Below, piece after piece: positions 7,507 to 17,467 of a stretch of 39,278 nt of DNA (its first letter is position 1; the number at the start of each line of letters is the position of its first letter). The stretch comes from Candidatus Endobugula sp. (GTDB taxonomy: Bacteria > Pseudomonadota > Gammaproteobacteria > Pseudomonadales > Cellvibrionaceae). Where the stretch lies: NCBI GenBank assembly GCA_020628895.1, contig JAHDEM010000007.1:34767-74044 (forward strand), given 5' to 3'. The translations under genes were made by a program, and so were the position numbers. The notes beneath the pieces are model-generated. The model ran no database searches. It was not told the DNA's origin and saw only the letters and a program-made list of their open reading frames with translations.

Positions 7507-8565
7507 ATGAATAGAAAAATAATTCATTGCGATGCAGATTGCTTCTTTGCCGCATTAGAAATGCGCGACGATGTTTCACTGCGAGGTATCCCAATGGCTG
7601 TTGGTGGAGACCCTCTTCGTAGGGGAGTTATTTCAACTTGTAATTATGAAGCGAGAAAGTTTGGGGTTCGATCAGCTTTAGCATCGGCCTACGCTAAGAA
7701 ATTATGCCCCGAGTTAATCATTGTTCCTCATAATATGAGTAAGTATCGCTTGGCGGCTCAACAACTGAAGAATATATTTTTAGATTATACGGATGTGATT
7801 GAGCCACTTTCATTAGATGAAGCGTTTTTAGATGTGACAGGTGTTGATCATTTTTGTGGCAGTGCAACATTAATGGCAAAAGATATTAGGCGGCGAGTGG
7901 AAAAAGAAATGGGTATTACTATATCAGCCGGTGTTGCTCCGAATAAATTTTTGGCGAAGGTCGCCAGTGATTGGGATAAACCTGATGGTTTAACGGTGAT
8001 AGAACCCTCAAGAATTAAGTTCTTTTTAAGTCAACTGCCTGTATCTTGTATTCCTGGTGTTGGCCCGCAGACTCAACGACGGTTAGGGTTATTAGACATT
8101 CGTTTGTGTTCTGATTTATTACCTTTAAGTGAAATAGAACTGACCCAAAAATTTGGTAAGTTTGGTCGGCGACTATATGCATTTAGTCGTGGAGATGATG
8201 CACGCCCTGTGGCGTCTCGCGAATATCGCAAATCGATGAGTGTGGAGCATACGCTAGAGCAGGATATACCTCCTGAACATTGCGGTACTCTTTTGCTCGA
8301 TTTACACGCTAAATTAGCAAAACGCTTACAGGCGTTGTCTCCTTTGCATGTCATCAATAAACTTTTTATTAAAATTAAATTTATGGACTTTACTCATACG
8401 ACGATTGAATCGCGCGCAGATAATCTCGACATTGATCTATGTCAGTCTTTATTTCGGGAAGCCTGGGATAGACATAGAAAACCCGTGCGTTTATTGGGAG
8501 TAGGGGTGAGGTTTTCAGGAATTGATCAAGAGCCTAGTCAACAGCAGTTGTTATTATTTGAATAA
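7507..8565 (+). CDS. dinB: DNA polymerase IV (Y-family translesion polymerase)
   Basis: DinB extends primers past damaged bases and is part of the SOS response. The 352 residues match E. coli DinB (351). Catalytic acidic residues are visible in KIIHCDADCFFAA (D9) and PLSLDEAFLDVTG (the DE pair near 104-105). The HhH region (IPGVGPQTQRRL) and the little-finger domain follow. The last residues contain QLLLF, a beta-clamp binding motif that docks the polymerase on the sliding clamp. The frame extends to a TTG at 7498, but ATG 7507 aligns with the E. coli start. A LexA box lies upstream. A 12-bp hairpin follows the stop. Confidence 0.97.
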   Translation: MNRKIIHCDADCFFAALEMRDDVSLRGIPMAVGGDPLRRGVISTCNYEARKFGVRSALASAYAKKLCPELIIVPHNMSKYRLAAQQLKNIFLDYTDVIEPLSLDEAFLDVTGVDHFCGSATLMAKDIRRRVEKEMGITISAGVAPNKFLAKVASDWDKPDGLTVIEPSRIKFFLSQLPVSCIPGVGPQTQRRLGLLDIRLCSDLLPLSEIELTQKFGKFGRRLYAFSRGDDARPVASREYRKSMSVEHTLEQDIPPEHCGTLLLDLHAKLAKRLQALSPLHVINKLFIKIKFMDFTHTTIESRADNLDIDLCQSLFREAWDRHRKPVRLLGVGVRFSGIDQEPSQQQLLLFE

Positions 8566-8570
8566 TGACA

Positions 8571-8604
8571 ACTCGTCCTATCTTATGCAGAGGATAGGAC
8601 GAGT
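8571..8604. terminator. Hairpin between convergent dinB and chemoreceptor gene
   Basis: A perfect 12-bp GC-containing stem (8571-8582 with 8593-8604) surrounds a 10-base loop, placed between the two convergent stop codons. No T-tract follows on either side, so it could be a weak or Rho-assisted terminator, or a 3'-end protecting stem. Confidence 0.55.
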
Positions 8605-8625
8605 GGGTTAGGATAGTACGGCTTA

Positions 8626-10980
8626 TTAATCAATCTTGCATTCATCAATACTAAATTGAGCAATAGATTTATTGAGCGCGGCAATAGAGGCAGACATTTC
8701 CTTGGTTTTTTCAATGGCGGTTGCTGCACCTTTGGCGTTTTTGTTGGAAATGTTGGTAATGTCTTCTACGTTACCTTTTACGGTATCACTGACGACACTT
8801 TGCTCTTCTGCGCTGGCAGCAATGCGTAAATTCATTGCGTTGATATCATTAATTTGTTCTTGGATATCCTGTAAAGCACTCTGAGCTTGTTCCGCTTCAA
8901 CGACACAATTACTCACTGCTTCATGCCCAGTGTTCATCACGGTAACAGCGGTATTGGCGTTTTGTTGTAGCTTTTCAATAATGCTATTAATTTCTAGGGT
9001 AGATTCCTGTGTGCGGCTTGCCAGGGCTCGGACCTCATCGGCCACAACCGCAAATCCTCGTCCTTGTTCGCCAGCGCGAGCAGCTTCAATAGCGGCATTA
9101 AGTGCTAACAGATTGGTCTGTTCGGCAATGCCATTAATAACGCCTACGACAGATCCAATGGTTTCACTCGTACTCTCCAGTTCTTGAATAATGGTGACGG
9201 CTTCTTCTACATTCGCAGCGACACTTTGTATCGAGTTACTCGTCGATGTCATAATCTCGGTGCCTTTACTGGTGGCAACAATCGCTTGAGATGCGGCTTG
9301 TTCTGCACTTGAAGCACTTTGTGCCGATTCATTTGCAGCTAAATTCATTTCGATCATCGACTGGTTAACTTGTTGCGAAGTCACTTGTTGGTTTTCTGCT
9401 CCTTTCGAGTTTTCGGTTGCCACTTCTTCCATGGTTTTTGAAATGGTATTCAGGTTATTGGCTTCGACGCTGATATTGGTGACCAGTGTTTGTATCTTCC
9501 CGATAAACTGATTGATAAGATCAGATAATTCACCAGTTTCATCATTGCTGTTGATTTTTAATCGACTACATAAGTTACCATCGCCATTAGCTAGTTCGCT
9601 AACTAACCCAATCATATTTTGTAATGGTTTGAGTAATACTCGGCTGGCAGTAAAGGCAACAAATAAACAAATTGCAATCGCCACAAGTGCTGTGATGATA
9701 GCGGTAGTATTGATGTTAGCAATTAACCCGCGAGTCTCTGCTGTCGCCTCATCCAGATCCATTTCACTTAAGATCACCCATTCTTGGTCCATAACGGATA
9801 CTTTGGTATAAGACGATAACACTTCTTTGCCTGTATATTTATCGTAATGCACATTCCTCTTGTTTCCGTTAAAGGCATCTCTAATGGCTTCATTGTCCAC
9901 ATTGAGTAACCCCACTGTGCTTTCGAGCTGTTTGATTCGGCCTAATGTTTTATTATCGACAATACCTTTTGATGATAATAATTCGATATAGGCATCAAGG
10001 TCCTCAATTAAACCTCGGCTATTACTTCTTACAAAACCATCTTTACCTACAAGCATGGTCTCTCCAGTTTTTCCTAGGCCTGCTTGTTCCCATTGTTCAT
10101 GGTGGGTCATGATGCTGCCAATTTTATCCATGGGCATTTGAAAAATAAGTACGCCCACTTTCTTTGTACCGTTGTAAATAGGGGAAGACATAAATGCGGC
10201 CGGTGCATTATAAGATGGCTGATATTCCTTAAAATCTGTTAGATAAGTATATTCTGGGTCAGAAGCTGCCGCTGATTTTCTAAAGGCTTCGCCAATGCCT
10301 GAATTAGCATAAGGGCCATCGATTAATGATGTTGCATAATCCAATTCTTTATAGACAGAATAGATAATATGGCCGGTGTCGGCATCGGCAATAAATACAT
10401 CATAAAACCCAAAGTGGTATAAAAACTCTCGTGTATGTGGGTGAAAGTCGGCGTGTATTCTACTGTAGTCCGACCCATCCTTAAGGGCACCATCAAATAG
10501 ATCTTTGCTACCCAGTGGGTTAGTGTTAGCAGAAATATATTGGTACTGTAAGGCTAAGCTGTTTTCATTGAGTTGGTTAATTAAAGATTCTGTATTGGTA
10601 TTTTCACCATTAATGCGCGAGTATTCTTCACCATATTCGGATTCATAATAGCTGCGAATACTGTCTTTTTGTTCGCTAATGCTGGGTAAGCCGGAAGCGC
10701 TTTTGTTATATCCTGGATAGCTACTTCTAAACTTATTGGTTGCATCAACCACTCTGGGGTCCGAGGAGGTAATTTGAATCAGCCCTTTTATTTCCACAAA
10801 GTAATCATTAATGGCTTGTCCGGTTAGCTCACGAACAGATAGCAGTTCTTTAAAAGCTAGCTGTTCGAGTACCTCTGAAGATTTTTTCCCGGCACTATAG
10901 CTAATAGAGAGCGAAGTAAATGCGAGGGCCACCGCAATTAGGGCGCATGAACCAATGGTAAGTTTAGTTTGGATTTTCAT
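8626..10980 (-). CDS. Methyl-accepting chemotaxis protein with large periplasmic sensor
   Basis: This 784-residue transmembrane chemoreceptor passes ligand signals to CheA/CheW. TM1 is about residues 7-29. A long periplasmic region of about 390 residues follows, with a dCache-like pattern (the [23 protein letters not shown] strand segment). TM2 is about 423-447, then come HAMP and a cytoplasmic coiled-coil rod with the hairpin tip [21 protein letters not shown] near 635-656. No C-terminal CheR-binding pentapeptide (NWETF-like) is present. The ligand cannot be told; dCache sensors often bind amino acids or other small molecules. No che genes are nearby, so it is an orphan receptor serving a system elsewhere. 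A LacI-type palindrome lies in its leader. Confidence 0.93.
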   Translation of the reverse strand: MKIQTKLTIGSCALIAVALAFTSLSISYSAGKKSSEVLEQLAFKELLSVRELTGQAINDYFVEIKGLIQITSSDPRVVDATNKFRSSYPGYNKSASGLPSISEQKDSIRSYYESEYGEEYSRINGENTNTESLINQLNENSLALQYQYISANTNPLGSKDLFDGALKDGSDYSRIHADFHPHTREFLYHFGFYDVFIADADTGHIIYSVYKELDYATSLIDGPYANSGIGEAFRKSAAASDPEYTYLTDFKEYQPSYNAPAAFMSSPIYNGTKKVGVLIFQMPMDKIGSIMTHHEQWEQAGLGKTGETMLVGKDGFVRSNSRGLIEDLDAYIELLSSKGIVDNKTLGRIKQLESTVGLLNVDNEAIRDAFNGNKRNVHYDKYTGKEVLSSYTKVSVMDQEWVILSEMDLDEATAETRGLIANINTTAIITALVAIAICLFVAFTASRVLLKPLQNMIGLVSELANGDGNLCSRLKINSNDETGELSDLINQFIGKIQTLVTNISVEANNLNTISKTMEEVATENSKGAENQQVTSQQVNQSMIEMNLAANESAQSASSAEQAASQAIVATSKGTEIMTSTSNSIQSVAANVEEAVTIIQELESTSETIGSVVGVINGIAEQTNLLALNAAIEAARAGEQGRGFAVVADEVRALASRTQESTLEINSIIEKLQQNANTAVTVMNTGHEAVSNCVVEAEQAQSALQDIQEQINDINAMNLRIAASAEEQSVVSDTVKGNVEDITNISNKNAKGAATAIEKTKEMSASIAALNKSIAQFSIDECKID

Positions 10981-11033
10981 AGTAAAACTATCTCTACAGT
11001 CGATTTATCACAAGGGTCTGTAAGCATGTAATG

Positions 11034-11047
11034 TGTAAGCGTTTACA
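11034..11047. promoter_or_regulatory. Possible LacI-family operator before the chemoreceptor gene
   Basis: TGTAAGCGTTTACA has matching TGTAA/TTACA arms around GCGT, the pattern used by many LacI-family repressors. It lies 54-67 bases before the chemoreceptor start. A second TGTAAGC at 11019-11025 repeats the left arm in the same orientation. The rest of the 325-bp gap 10981-11305 holds only the gcvP terminator. Confidence 0.35.
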
Positions 11048-11240
11048 GAAAATAAATGTTCGTCTTATAGGTTTAGTTGAAAAAATGATCTAACGCCAAT
11101 TTTTAGTGTGCACAAGCTCTAAAGAAAGTGATACTCAAGGCTCGGCTTATTTGAATATTTTTCTATGTTATGGGAATGGTATGAAAATAGGGCGGTAATG
11201 GTGCAAAAGATGAGGCAAAATGGTGTTCTTAAGATCATAA

Positions 11241-11281
11241 AACTATAATCATTTATCTATAAATGACAAATGATTATAGTT
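11241..11281 (-). terminator. Terminator of gcvP
   Basis: A perfect 14-bp AT-rich stem (11241-11254 with 11268-11281) has a 13-base loop. Read leftward it is followed by a short T run. It starts 25 bases after the gcvP stop codon. Confidence 0.65.
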
Positions 11282-11305
11282 AACAGTGCTACATGTAAAA
11301 ATTAA

Positions 11306-14209
11306 TTAAGCGTAGCTAGAGATAGGTGTGCAGGAGCAAATAAGGTTACGGTCTCCATAAACATTATCAATGCGATTCACCGTTGGCCATACCTTATGCT
11401 CCGTGAGCCAAGGGGCAGGGTGTGAGGCAACTTTTCGTGAATAGGGGCGATCCCAATCATCACTAAGAAGATCTGCTTGCGTGTGAGGTGCATTGGTTAA
11501 TGGGTTATTATTCAGCGGGTAAGTCCCATTTTCTACTAACGCAATTTCCTGCCGGATAATGATCATTGCTTCACAGAAACGGTCCAATTCTAACTGTGAC
11601 TCTGATTCTGTCGGCTCTATCATTAATGTGCCTGCTACAGGGAAACTCATCGTTGGTGCGTGGAAGCCAAAGTCCATTAGCCGTTTGGCAATATCTTCTT
11701 CGGTGATACCGCTACTGGCTTTTAGTGGGCGCAAGTCGAGCAGGCATTCGTGAGCAACAAACCCATGGGTACCGGTATATAAAATGGGGTAGTGGTCGCT
11801 GAGTTTTTTAGCCATATAATTGGCATTAAGGATGGCGATTTCTGTGGCCATTTGCATACCCACACTTCCCATCATCTTAATATACATCCAACTAATGGGC
11901 AGAATACTTGCTGACCCCCAAGGCGCGGCGGATATTGTACCATTGGCCATCTCAGTTTCAGGTACTGCTATCACTGGATGTGCGGGTAAAAATGGTGCAA
12001 GATGACTTTTCACGCCAATAGGTCCCATGCCTGGGCCACCACCACCATGAGGAATGCAGAATGTTTTGTGAAGGTTTAAGTGCGACACATCGCCACCAAA
12101 TTCACCCGGAGCGGCAACACCAACCAGTGCATTCATGTTAGCGCCATCGATATATACTTGGGCTCCAATCTCATGAATCATCTCGCACAATTGTGTAATG
12201 CCTTCTTCAAAAACACCGTGTGTAGATGGGTAAGTCACCATAATACAGGCGATTTGTTCCCCAAGTTCATCAATTTTTTGGGCTAGATCTTCTAAATCCA
12301 CATTGCCTTTATCGTCACACGCGGTGACAACGACATCAAGACCGACCATTTGTGCAGAAGCAGGATTGGTTCCATGAGCGGAAGACGGGATAAGACAAAT
12401 ATGGCGATGGGTCTCTTGCTTGGATTCAAAGTACTTTTTGATAGCAACAAGTCCGGCATACTCTCCCTGAGAACCCGCATTGGGTTGTAGGCTAACACGG
12501 TCATATCCTGTGCAGATAGCTAACATACTTTCCAGCTCGGTTAGCATGGTCTGATAACCTTGGGTTTGTTCGACCGGAGCAAACGGATGTATACGGGAAA
12601 ACTCCGGCCAAGTAACAGGGATCATCTCGCTGGTAGCATTGAGCTTCATGGTGCAAGAGCCCAGAGGAATCATGGCATGATTAAGTGCAATATCTTTCGC
12701 TTCTAGCCGATGCAAGTAACGTAACATTTCTGTTTCAGAATGATACTGATTAAAAGTACTATGGCTTAAAATCGCATCCGTTCGTAGCCATTGATTAGGT
12801 ATGCCATGGTGAGTGTTTGCGATTTGTTGATCAATAGCATTGACATCAGTAGATGGCTCAGAGGCTGTGAATAATGATAGTAACTGTTGAATATCATCTA
12901 AGGTTGTAGTTTCGTTAATACTAATACCAATGATGTTATCGTCTTTACGGACATTAATTCCCTGCGCTAAAGCTTGATTGTATATATCTTCGGACTTGTC
13001 TTTAGCGTCGATGCTCAATGTATCAAAATAATAGGTATTCACACGGTTATACCCTTGTTCTTCTAACGCAACAGCGAGAATGCCTGTTAAACGGTGGATG
13101 CGATGAGCGATGCGTTTGATACCTTCGGGACCGTGGTAAATGGCGTAGAATACGCTGATCAGTGCAAGTAACACTTGTGATGTACAGATATTCGAATTGG
13201 CCTTTTCACGACGGATATGTTGCTCGCGTGTTTGCATCGCCATACGTAAAGCCGTGTTACTTTTATTATCAATCGATACGCCAATAATTCTCCCTGGTGC
13301 AGAGCGTTTAAATTTTTCTCCGAAAGCAAAGAATGCTGCATGGGGTCCACCGAATCCCATCGGTACACCAAAACGTTGATTAGAGCCTACGACAATATCT
13401 GCTCCCATACTTCCAGGAGATTGTAATAATACTAAGCTCATAATATCTGCAGCAACGGTGACTAAAGCTTGCTTCTCATGAGCGGCTTCAATAATGGGGC
13501 GTATATCGTTAATCTCACCATTAGATCCTGGGTATTGTAATAACACACCAAAACATTCTTCGGTTTTTAATAGTGTTTGAATCTCACCAACTAATACGTT
13601 AAAGCCGAAGTGTTCCGCTCGTGTTTTTATGACCGCTAATGTTTGTGGATGAGTATTGTGATCAACAATAAATTGATTCGACTTGTTACGTTTTTGTTGG
13701 CGCTTACTCATTGCCATGGCTTCTGCAGCAGCAGTACCTTCGTCCAACATAGAGGCATTCGCCATGTCCATGCCAGTAAGGTCCATGATCATTTGCTGGA
13801 AATGTAACAAGCCTTCTAAACGGCCTTGAGCGATTTCAGGTTGGTATGGGGTATAAGCAGTATACCAGCCAGGGTTTTCTAGTACATTGCGCAATATGAC
13901 AGTGGGAGTAATCGTGTCGTGATACCCCATGCCAATATAACTTTTTGCCACTTGATTATCTTCTGCGTAACGCTTAAGTAAGTTAAGACAAGCTTGCTCA
14001 CTTTCTGCATTATCCAGTGTTAGCGGTTGAGTTTTAAGAATAGACTCTGGTACGACTCTACTAATTAGCTGCTCGATACTTTCCGCTTCCAAGGTTTTTA
14101 GCATATGGTGTATTTGTGATTCATTGGGACCAATATGTCGATGAATAAATTCATCATGATGGCTAAGTTGTTCTATAAGTTGAGCAGAGAGAGGCAAGGC
14201 ATTAGCCAT
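11306..14209 (-). CDS. gcvP: Glycine dehydrogenase (decarboxylating), P-protein
   Basis: This PLP enzyme of the glycine cleavage system decarboxylates glycine and passes the aminomethyl group to lipoyl-GcvH. The 967-residue chain is the single-polypeptide type (E. coli 957). The N-terminal half starts with FIHRHIGP and contains the [12 protein letters not shown] segment. The C-terminal half has LGSCTMKLN and the PLP-lysine motif [17 protein letters not shown] with K715. The gene stands alone: gcvT and gcvH are not adjacent, so they must lie elsewhere. I looked for a glycine riboswitch in the 169 bp upstream and saw none. An AT-rich hairpin terminator follows. Confidence 0.97.
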   Translation of the reverse strand: MANALPLSAQLIEQLSHHDEFIHRHIGPNESQIHHMLKTLEAESIEQLISRVVPESILKTQPLTLDNAESEQACLNLLKRYAEDNQVAKSYIGMGYHDTITPTVILRNVLENPGWYTAYTPYQPEIAQGRLEGLLHFQQMIMDLTGMDMANASMLDEGTAAAEAMAMSKRQQKRNKSNQFIVDHNTHPQTLAVIKTRAEHFGFNVLVGEIQTLLKTEECFGVLLQYPGSNGEINDIRPIIEAAHEKQALVTVAADIMSLVLLQSPGSMGADIVVGSNQRFGVPMGFGGPHAAFFAFGEKFKRSAPGRIIGVSIDNKSNTALRMAMQTREQHIRREKANSNICTSQVLLALISVFYAIYHGPEGIKRIAHRIHRLTGILAVALEEQGYNRVNTYYFDTLSIDAKDKSEDIYNQALAQGINVRKDDNIIGISINETTTLDDIQQLLSLFTASEPSTDVNAIDQQIANTHHGIPNQWLRTDAILSHSTFNQYHSETEMLRYLHRLEAKDIALNHAMIPLGSCTMKLNATSEMIPVTWPEFSRIHPFAPVEQTQGYQTMLTELESMLAICTGYDRVSLQPNAGSQGEYAGLVAIKKYFESKQETHRHICLIPSSAHGTNPASAQMVGLDVVVTACDDKGNVDLEDLAQKIDELGEQIACIMVTYPSTHGVFEEGITQLCEMIHEIGAQVYIDGANMNALVGVAAPGEFGGDVSHLNLHKTFCIPHGGGGPGMGPIGVKSHLAPFLPAHPVIAVPETEMANGTISAAPWGSASILPISWMYIKMMGSVGMQMATEIAILNANYMAKKLSDHYPILYTGTHGFVAHECLLDLRPLKASSGITEEDIAKRLMDFGFHAPTMSFPVAGTLMIEPTESESQLELDRFCEAMIIIRQEIALVENGTYPLNNNPLTNAPHTQADLLSDDWDRPYSRKVASHPAPWLTEHKVWPTVNRIDNVYGDRNLICSCTPISSYA

Positions 14210-14378
14210 AAAGAGTAACCTGTATAAAAAGTCGAACGAACGGATTAAAGCAATATTGTATTATACGGATTATATGAAATAGCGGCACTATTTTATTGTG
14301 CATTGTTTGTTATTATATTTGGCTTAATATGTTGGTATTTTATGGACCTTAATAATAAAGCTTATAGGTGGTAGGTAG

Positions 14379-14945
14379 ATGTCCCCAAAAGATCAAACAA
14401 TGACTTCGTGGCAGCAATTGTCGACTAAGGTCGTGTATGAGAATCCATGGATAAAAGTGTCACATGATGAAGTCTTAACACCTGCTAACACTCATGGCAT
14501 TTATGGCACAGTACATTTTAAAAATCACGCAGTGGGTGTATTGCCTTTAGATGATAATGGTTTTACCTATTTGGTTAAGCAAACACGCTATGTATTTTCT
14601 CAATCTACGTGGGAGATTCCAGAGGGAGGGTGCCCTGTAGGAGAATCGGTTCTTGAAGCTGCTAAGAGAGAGCTTAAAGAAGAAACGGGTATGTCTGCAC
14701 AATACTGGGAAAAGTGGTTGGAAATGGACTTGTCAAACTCGGTAACCGATGAGCAAGCCACTGTTTTTTTAGCGAAAGGTTTACAATCTGGGCAAGCGGC
14801 TCCTGAATTAACTGAGGATATTGAGGTTTGTCACGTTTCCATAAACCAGGCATTGGATATGGTGTATTCTGGCGAAATACGAGATGCTATTACTGTTGCC
14901 GCATTACTGAAGTTGGCTGCGACGATGGAGTTAGCTAAAAAGTAA
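14379..14945 (+). CDS. Nudix hydrolase (ADP-ribose pyrophosphatase-like)
   Basis: The 188-residue protein hydrolyses a nucleoside diphosphate linked to another group; the substrate is most likely ADP-ribose or a related sugar nucleotide. The Nudix box runs from G83 to M105 and fits Gx5Ex7REUxEExGU fully (E89, R97-E98, E101-E102, G104). The upstream WEIPEGG segment is typical of the ADP-ribose pyrophosphatase group. ATG 14379 is preceded by an AGGTGG-like Shine-Dalgarno; a second in-frame ATG at 14400 is less well placed. It is divergent from gcvP and its stop is one base from the convergent diguanylate cyclase stop, leaving no room for a separate terminator. Confidence 0.88.
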   Translation: MSPKDQTMTSWQQLSTKVVYENPWIKVSHDEVLTPANTHGIYGTVHFKNHAVGVLPLDDNGFTYLVKQTRYVFSQSTWEIPEGGCPVGESVLEAAKRELKEETGMSAQYWEKWLEMDLSNSVTDEQATVFLAKGLQSGQAAPELTEDIEVCHVSINQALDMVYSGEIRDAITVAALLKLAATMELAKK

Positions 14946-14946
14946 T

Positions 14947-15669
14947 TTATTCATTGAATGTCTTCTTTTGGTCGCTTGTATTGTCTTCATTGTTGTCATC
15001 AAAGATGGTAAATAGAGCCGATTTTTCGTCGGTGGAGACTTGCTGGGCGCTGGTATCTGGTGCAACAAAACAAATTTGATTACGTCCATTACGTTTTGCT
15101 AAATATAACTGCTCGTCTGCTGCACTAACTAGGCTATTTTCTTGATATTCCCTATTGCCTGAATAAGCACTTAAACCTGCACTGGCAGTGAGTTGTATGG
15201 TTGCTGCCTCGCCATTTGCTTGAGTAAATGTGAGTGGGCTTTGCTCTATGGATTTACGTATACGTTCAGCAACACGAGCACTGGTACCAACGCTACTACT
15301 AGGTAATATGATGGCAAATTCTTCTCCTCCATATCGACAGGCAATATCTAGCTTCCTTATATTTTGAGTAATGCATGAGGCGATCATCTTAAGTGCTTGA
15401 TTACCTACTTCATGGCCCCATTGATCGTTAACGCCTTTAAAGTGATCAACGTCGAGCATAATGAGCGATGTTGGTTGGTGAGTGCGTCGAGAGCGTTCAA
15501 TCTCTTGTTCCAGGCTATGGCTAAAATGGCGGTAGTTAAATAAACCTGTCAATGGATCTGTGCTAACAAGCTCAAGTAAACGATTCACTTCGACTCTCAG
15601 CTTTGCCACTTCATCATTCAACGGACAATCCTCGCCGTTTGGACACGTCGTCGTTGTTTCAACACTCAT
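14947..15669 (-). CDS. Diguanylate cyclase (GGEEF domain)
   Basis: The protein makes cyclic di-GMP from two GTP. Of 240 residues, 36-205 form a complete GGDEF domain: DPLTGLFNYRHF near 38-49, DVDHFKGVND near 73-82, and the catalytic GGEEF at 114-118. An inhibitory I-site RxxD (R105-D108) sits five residues before it, so product feedback is expected. The N-terminus is short and has a CPNGEDCPL motif (C9, C15) followed by a coiled-coil-like heptad stretch, with no transmembrane helix. The cysteine pair could bind a metal or sense redox state; this is inference. The gene lies next to the ECF-ChrR region but is separated from it by 217 bp with no obvious promoter or terminator. Confidence 0.93.
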   Translation of the reverse strand: MSVETTTTCPNGEDCPLNDEVAKLRVEVNRLLELVSTDPLTGLFNYRHFSHSLEQEIERSRRTHQPTSLIMLDVDHFKGVNDQWGHEVGNQALKMIASCITQNIRKLDIACRYGGEEFAIILPSSSVGTSARVAERIRKSIEQSPLTFTQANGEAATIQLTASAGLSAYSGNREYQENSLVSAADEQLYLAKRNGRNQICFVAPDTSAQQVSTDEKSALFTIFDDNNEDNTSDQKKTFNE

Positions 15670-15886
15670 ATATTACTGGTCCACACTATTTGCTGTTTAC
15701 ACAGGTTGTCATCATGTTGACCGCTTTAATGGATGATTATTGATAGCGAGACAGATGATGTTGATACCATTCTTATGTCTATTTTTCACTTAATTATAGC
15801 GTTAATTAGTTAATATACACTTAACTTAGGTGACAAAGTCAATAATGATAACGAAATAGAGGTAATATATTGGACAGAAATAAGCG

Positions 15887-16600
15887 TTATGCTGGGTTTA
15901 TTCGGATAAAAGGGTTAAGCCAGCGAGTAAATAATCCTGTTAATTTTACAGGCGCTTGTTCTACAGATAAACACAGACAATCTTCATTACTCGATGCTCT
16001 GGGTCTATGAATATCTCCTGGATTTTTTAATAAAAAATCACCTTGCTGGTACACATTGTCTTCGTCGGAGAAGCTACCTTTTAATACCACTGTCATTTCC
16101 GCACCGCGATGGTCATGTTGTGGCACTTTACCTCCAGCACTGATTTTTTGCAGAGAGACACCGTATTCACTTTGCCCCGCTACTAAATTAGCTGTTGATA
16201 GGCTAGCAGTGACTCGTTGCCATGACGGTGGTGAGTTTGCGAGCATTTTCCGTATTACTGAGGGCAGTGTTTTATATTTAGGAGGGAGCAAATGATCTAC
16301 TTGCTCCGTTTCGCTTTTTTGCGTAGTCACTTTTTGTTCATTGGATTCGATGCGTGACATTAGCGTGTCAAAGCAAGGGCTCGATAGTGCACTACTTTGG
16401 TTATTATTTTTCTGATCAGCTGACTCAGACAGAGAAAATAGAGTGCCTCCAATATGCTCCAGCGTAGCCACTTTGTTGCGACAGTGAGCACAGTAGTGCA
16501 AATGTGCACTCACCGCTATAGATTGAGCGTGATCCAGTGATCCCGATACAAATTCTACCAATACATTTTTATCAGGATGATGTTGGGGTATAGCATTCAT
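15887..16600 (-). CDS. chrR: Anti-sigma factor ChrR (zinc-binding, cupin domain)
   Basis: ChrR holds its ECF sigma factor inactive until singlet oxygen or related oxidants trigger release. The N-terminal anti-sigma domain has H8, H33, C37 and C40, the same spacing as the zinc ligands H6, H31, C35, C38 of Rhodobacter sphaeroides ChrR. The C-terminal cupin domain has H162, H164, E168 and H198, again the exact spacing of the second zinc site (H141, H143, E147, H177). Length (237) is slightly over the usual 200-220 because of a Gln/Ser-rich linker near 60-100. It follows its sigma gene by 20 bp in one operon. This is one of the firmest assignments in the region. Confidence 0.93.
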   Translation of the reverse strand: MNAIPQHHPDKNVLVEFVSGSLDHAQSIAVSAHLHYCAHCRNKVATLEHIGGTLFSLSESADQKNNNQSSALSSPCFDTLMSRIESNEQKVTTQKSETEQVDHLLPPKYKTLPSVIRKMLANSPPSWQRVTASLSTANLVAGQSEYGVSLQKISAGGKVPQHDHRGAEMTVVLKGSFSDEDNVYQQGDFLLKNPGDIHRPRASSNEDCLCLSVEQAPVKLTGLFTRWLNPFIRINPA

Positions 16601-16620
16601 TGTTCTTTACACTTTACTTT

Positions 16621-17271
16621 CTAAGGTTCTAGATTGTCATCAACGAGTAATAACTCAAGTTTCTTTTGCGCTAATCGCACACGGGATTTTACTGTGCCTA
16701 GTGGCAGCTTGAGTTCTGCAGCAACCTCGGTATGAGATTTTGCTTCCATATATACTTTTCTAATAACGGTTTGTTGCTCTTGGGGTAGTGATAGTAATGA
16801 TTCTCTAATACGTTCCTCATCCCGTTTGTGAGTCAGAAAAGTGTAAGGGCCGTTATCAGTAATATCTTCCCAGATATCCTCTACCTCTATGGAAGTGGTA
16901 TTGTTGTGCTTGCTTTGACGTCTGAGCATATCGATACGGGTATTACGCGCTAGGGTGAATATCCATGTACTTGCTGCGGCCTTATTACTGTCGTAAGCAG
17001 ACGATTTATTCCATACTTTGATCATTACTTCTTGGATAAGCTCGTCGATCATTTGATAGGACTGTTGAGTTGGAAACTTGGCGATAAAGTAGCTCTTCAG
17101 TAATGGAGAGAAGTGATCAAATAGGGCTTTAAAAGAATCCCTATTTTGTTCTTTTCCTAGACGAACAAGATGGTCATTCCATATTTGAATGTCTGTTGTT
17201 TGGCTAGTCATCTTCTGCTTATCTTTAGCTTTTGTCGGCGTTGATGGAGATCGTATTAGGTGAACTGTCAT
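16621..17271 (-). CDS. rpoE: ECF RNA polymerase sigma factor of the RpoE-ChrR (ECF11) group
   Basis: This 216-residue alternative sigma factor is partnered with the ChrR gene just downstream. Region 2 spans about residues 45-125, with the DELIQEVMIKVWN and STWIFTLARNTRIDMLRR motifs that bind core and melt the -10. Region 4 spans about 160-210, with LPQEQQTVIRKVYMEAKSHTEVA.. and the recognition helix GTVKSRVR. The ATG at 17271 has an AAGG about 10 bases upstream; an internal ATG at 17211 would remove a poorly conserved extension and cannot be excluded. Here rpoE means the Rhodobacter-type factor, not the envelope-stress RpoE of E. coli. Autoregulation is suggested by the promoter at 17348-17378. 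Confidence 0.9.
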   Translation of the reverse strand: MTVHLIRSPSTPTKAKDKQKMTSQTTDIQIWNDHLVRLGKEQNRDSFKALFDHFSPLLKSYFIAKFPTQQSYQMIDELIQEVMIKVWNKSSAYDSNKAAASTWIFTLARNTRIDMLRRQSKHNNTTSIEVEDIWEDITDNGPYTFLTHKRDEERIRESLLSLPQEQQTVIRKVYMEAKSHTEVAAELKLPLGTVKSRVRLAQKKLELLLVDDNLEP

Positions 17272-17347
17272 GTTTCGATGCCCTTTATCATCCGATATTT
17301 CGTTACTTTCATCAAGTTCTTTACTAGGTGTTCTGGTTTATTGCCTT

Positions 17348-17378
17348 CTTATACGCTCTCTGTATGTTGGTTGGATGA
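17348..17378 (-). promoter_or_regulatory. Candidate ECF-type promoter of the sigma-chrR operon
   Basis: Read leftward: TCATCC at 17378-17373, a 17-bp spacer, then CGTATAAG at 17355-17348, about 77 bases before the sigma start codon. It resembles TGATCC-type -35 elements known for ChrR-partnered sigma factors, and closely mirrors the element facing the other way. Confidence 0.5.
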
Positions 17379-17408
17379 CTATCGCTTCGTATGTCTTTTC
17401 TAGGTAAT

Positions 17409-17437
17409 TGATCTACTGGTCACAGCAGAGCGTATTA
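17409..17437 (+). promoter_or_regulatory. Candidate ECF-type promoter of the lipid-modification operon
   Basis: TGATCT at 17409-17414, a 16-bp spacer, then CGTATTA at 17431-17437, about 30 bases before the first start codon of the operon. The shared AGCGTAT core with the opposite promoter suggests one sigma factor serves both. Confidence 0.5.
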
Positions 17438-17467
17438 CAGATTATCTTCTATAAAAGAGTATTGATA

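Noticed and set aside
12292-12504. Short frames inside gcvP, nrdA, mutS and other large genes on both strands
   Set aside because: They are shadows of strongly conserved coding sequences, without their own ribosome sites or family likeness.
14210-14378. Glycine riboswitch expected upstream of gcvP
   Set aside because: No conserved glycine aptamer cores are visible and the gap is short and AT-rich.
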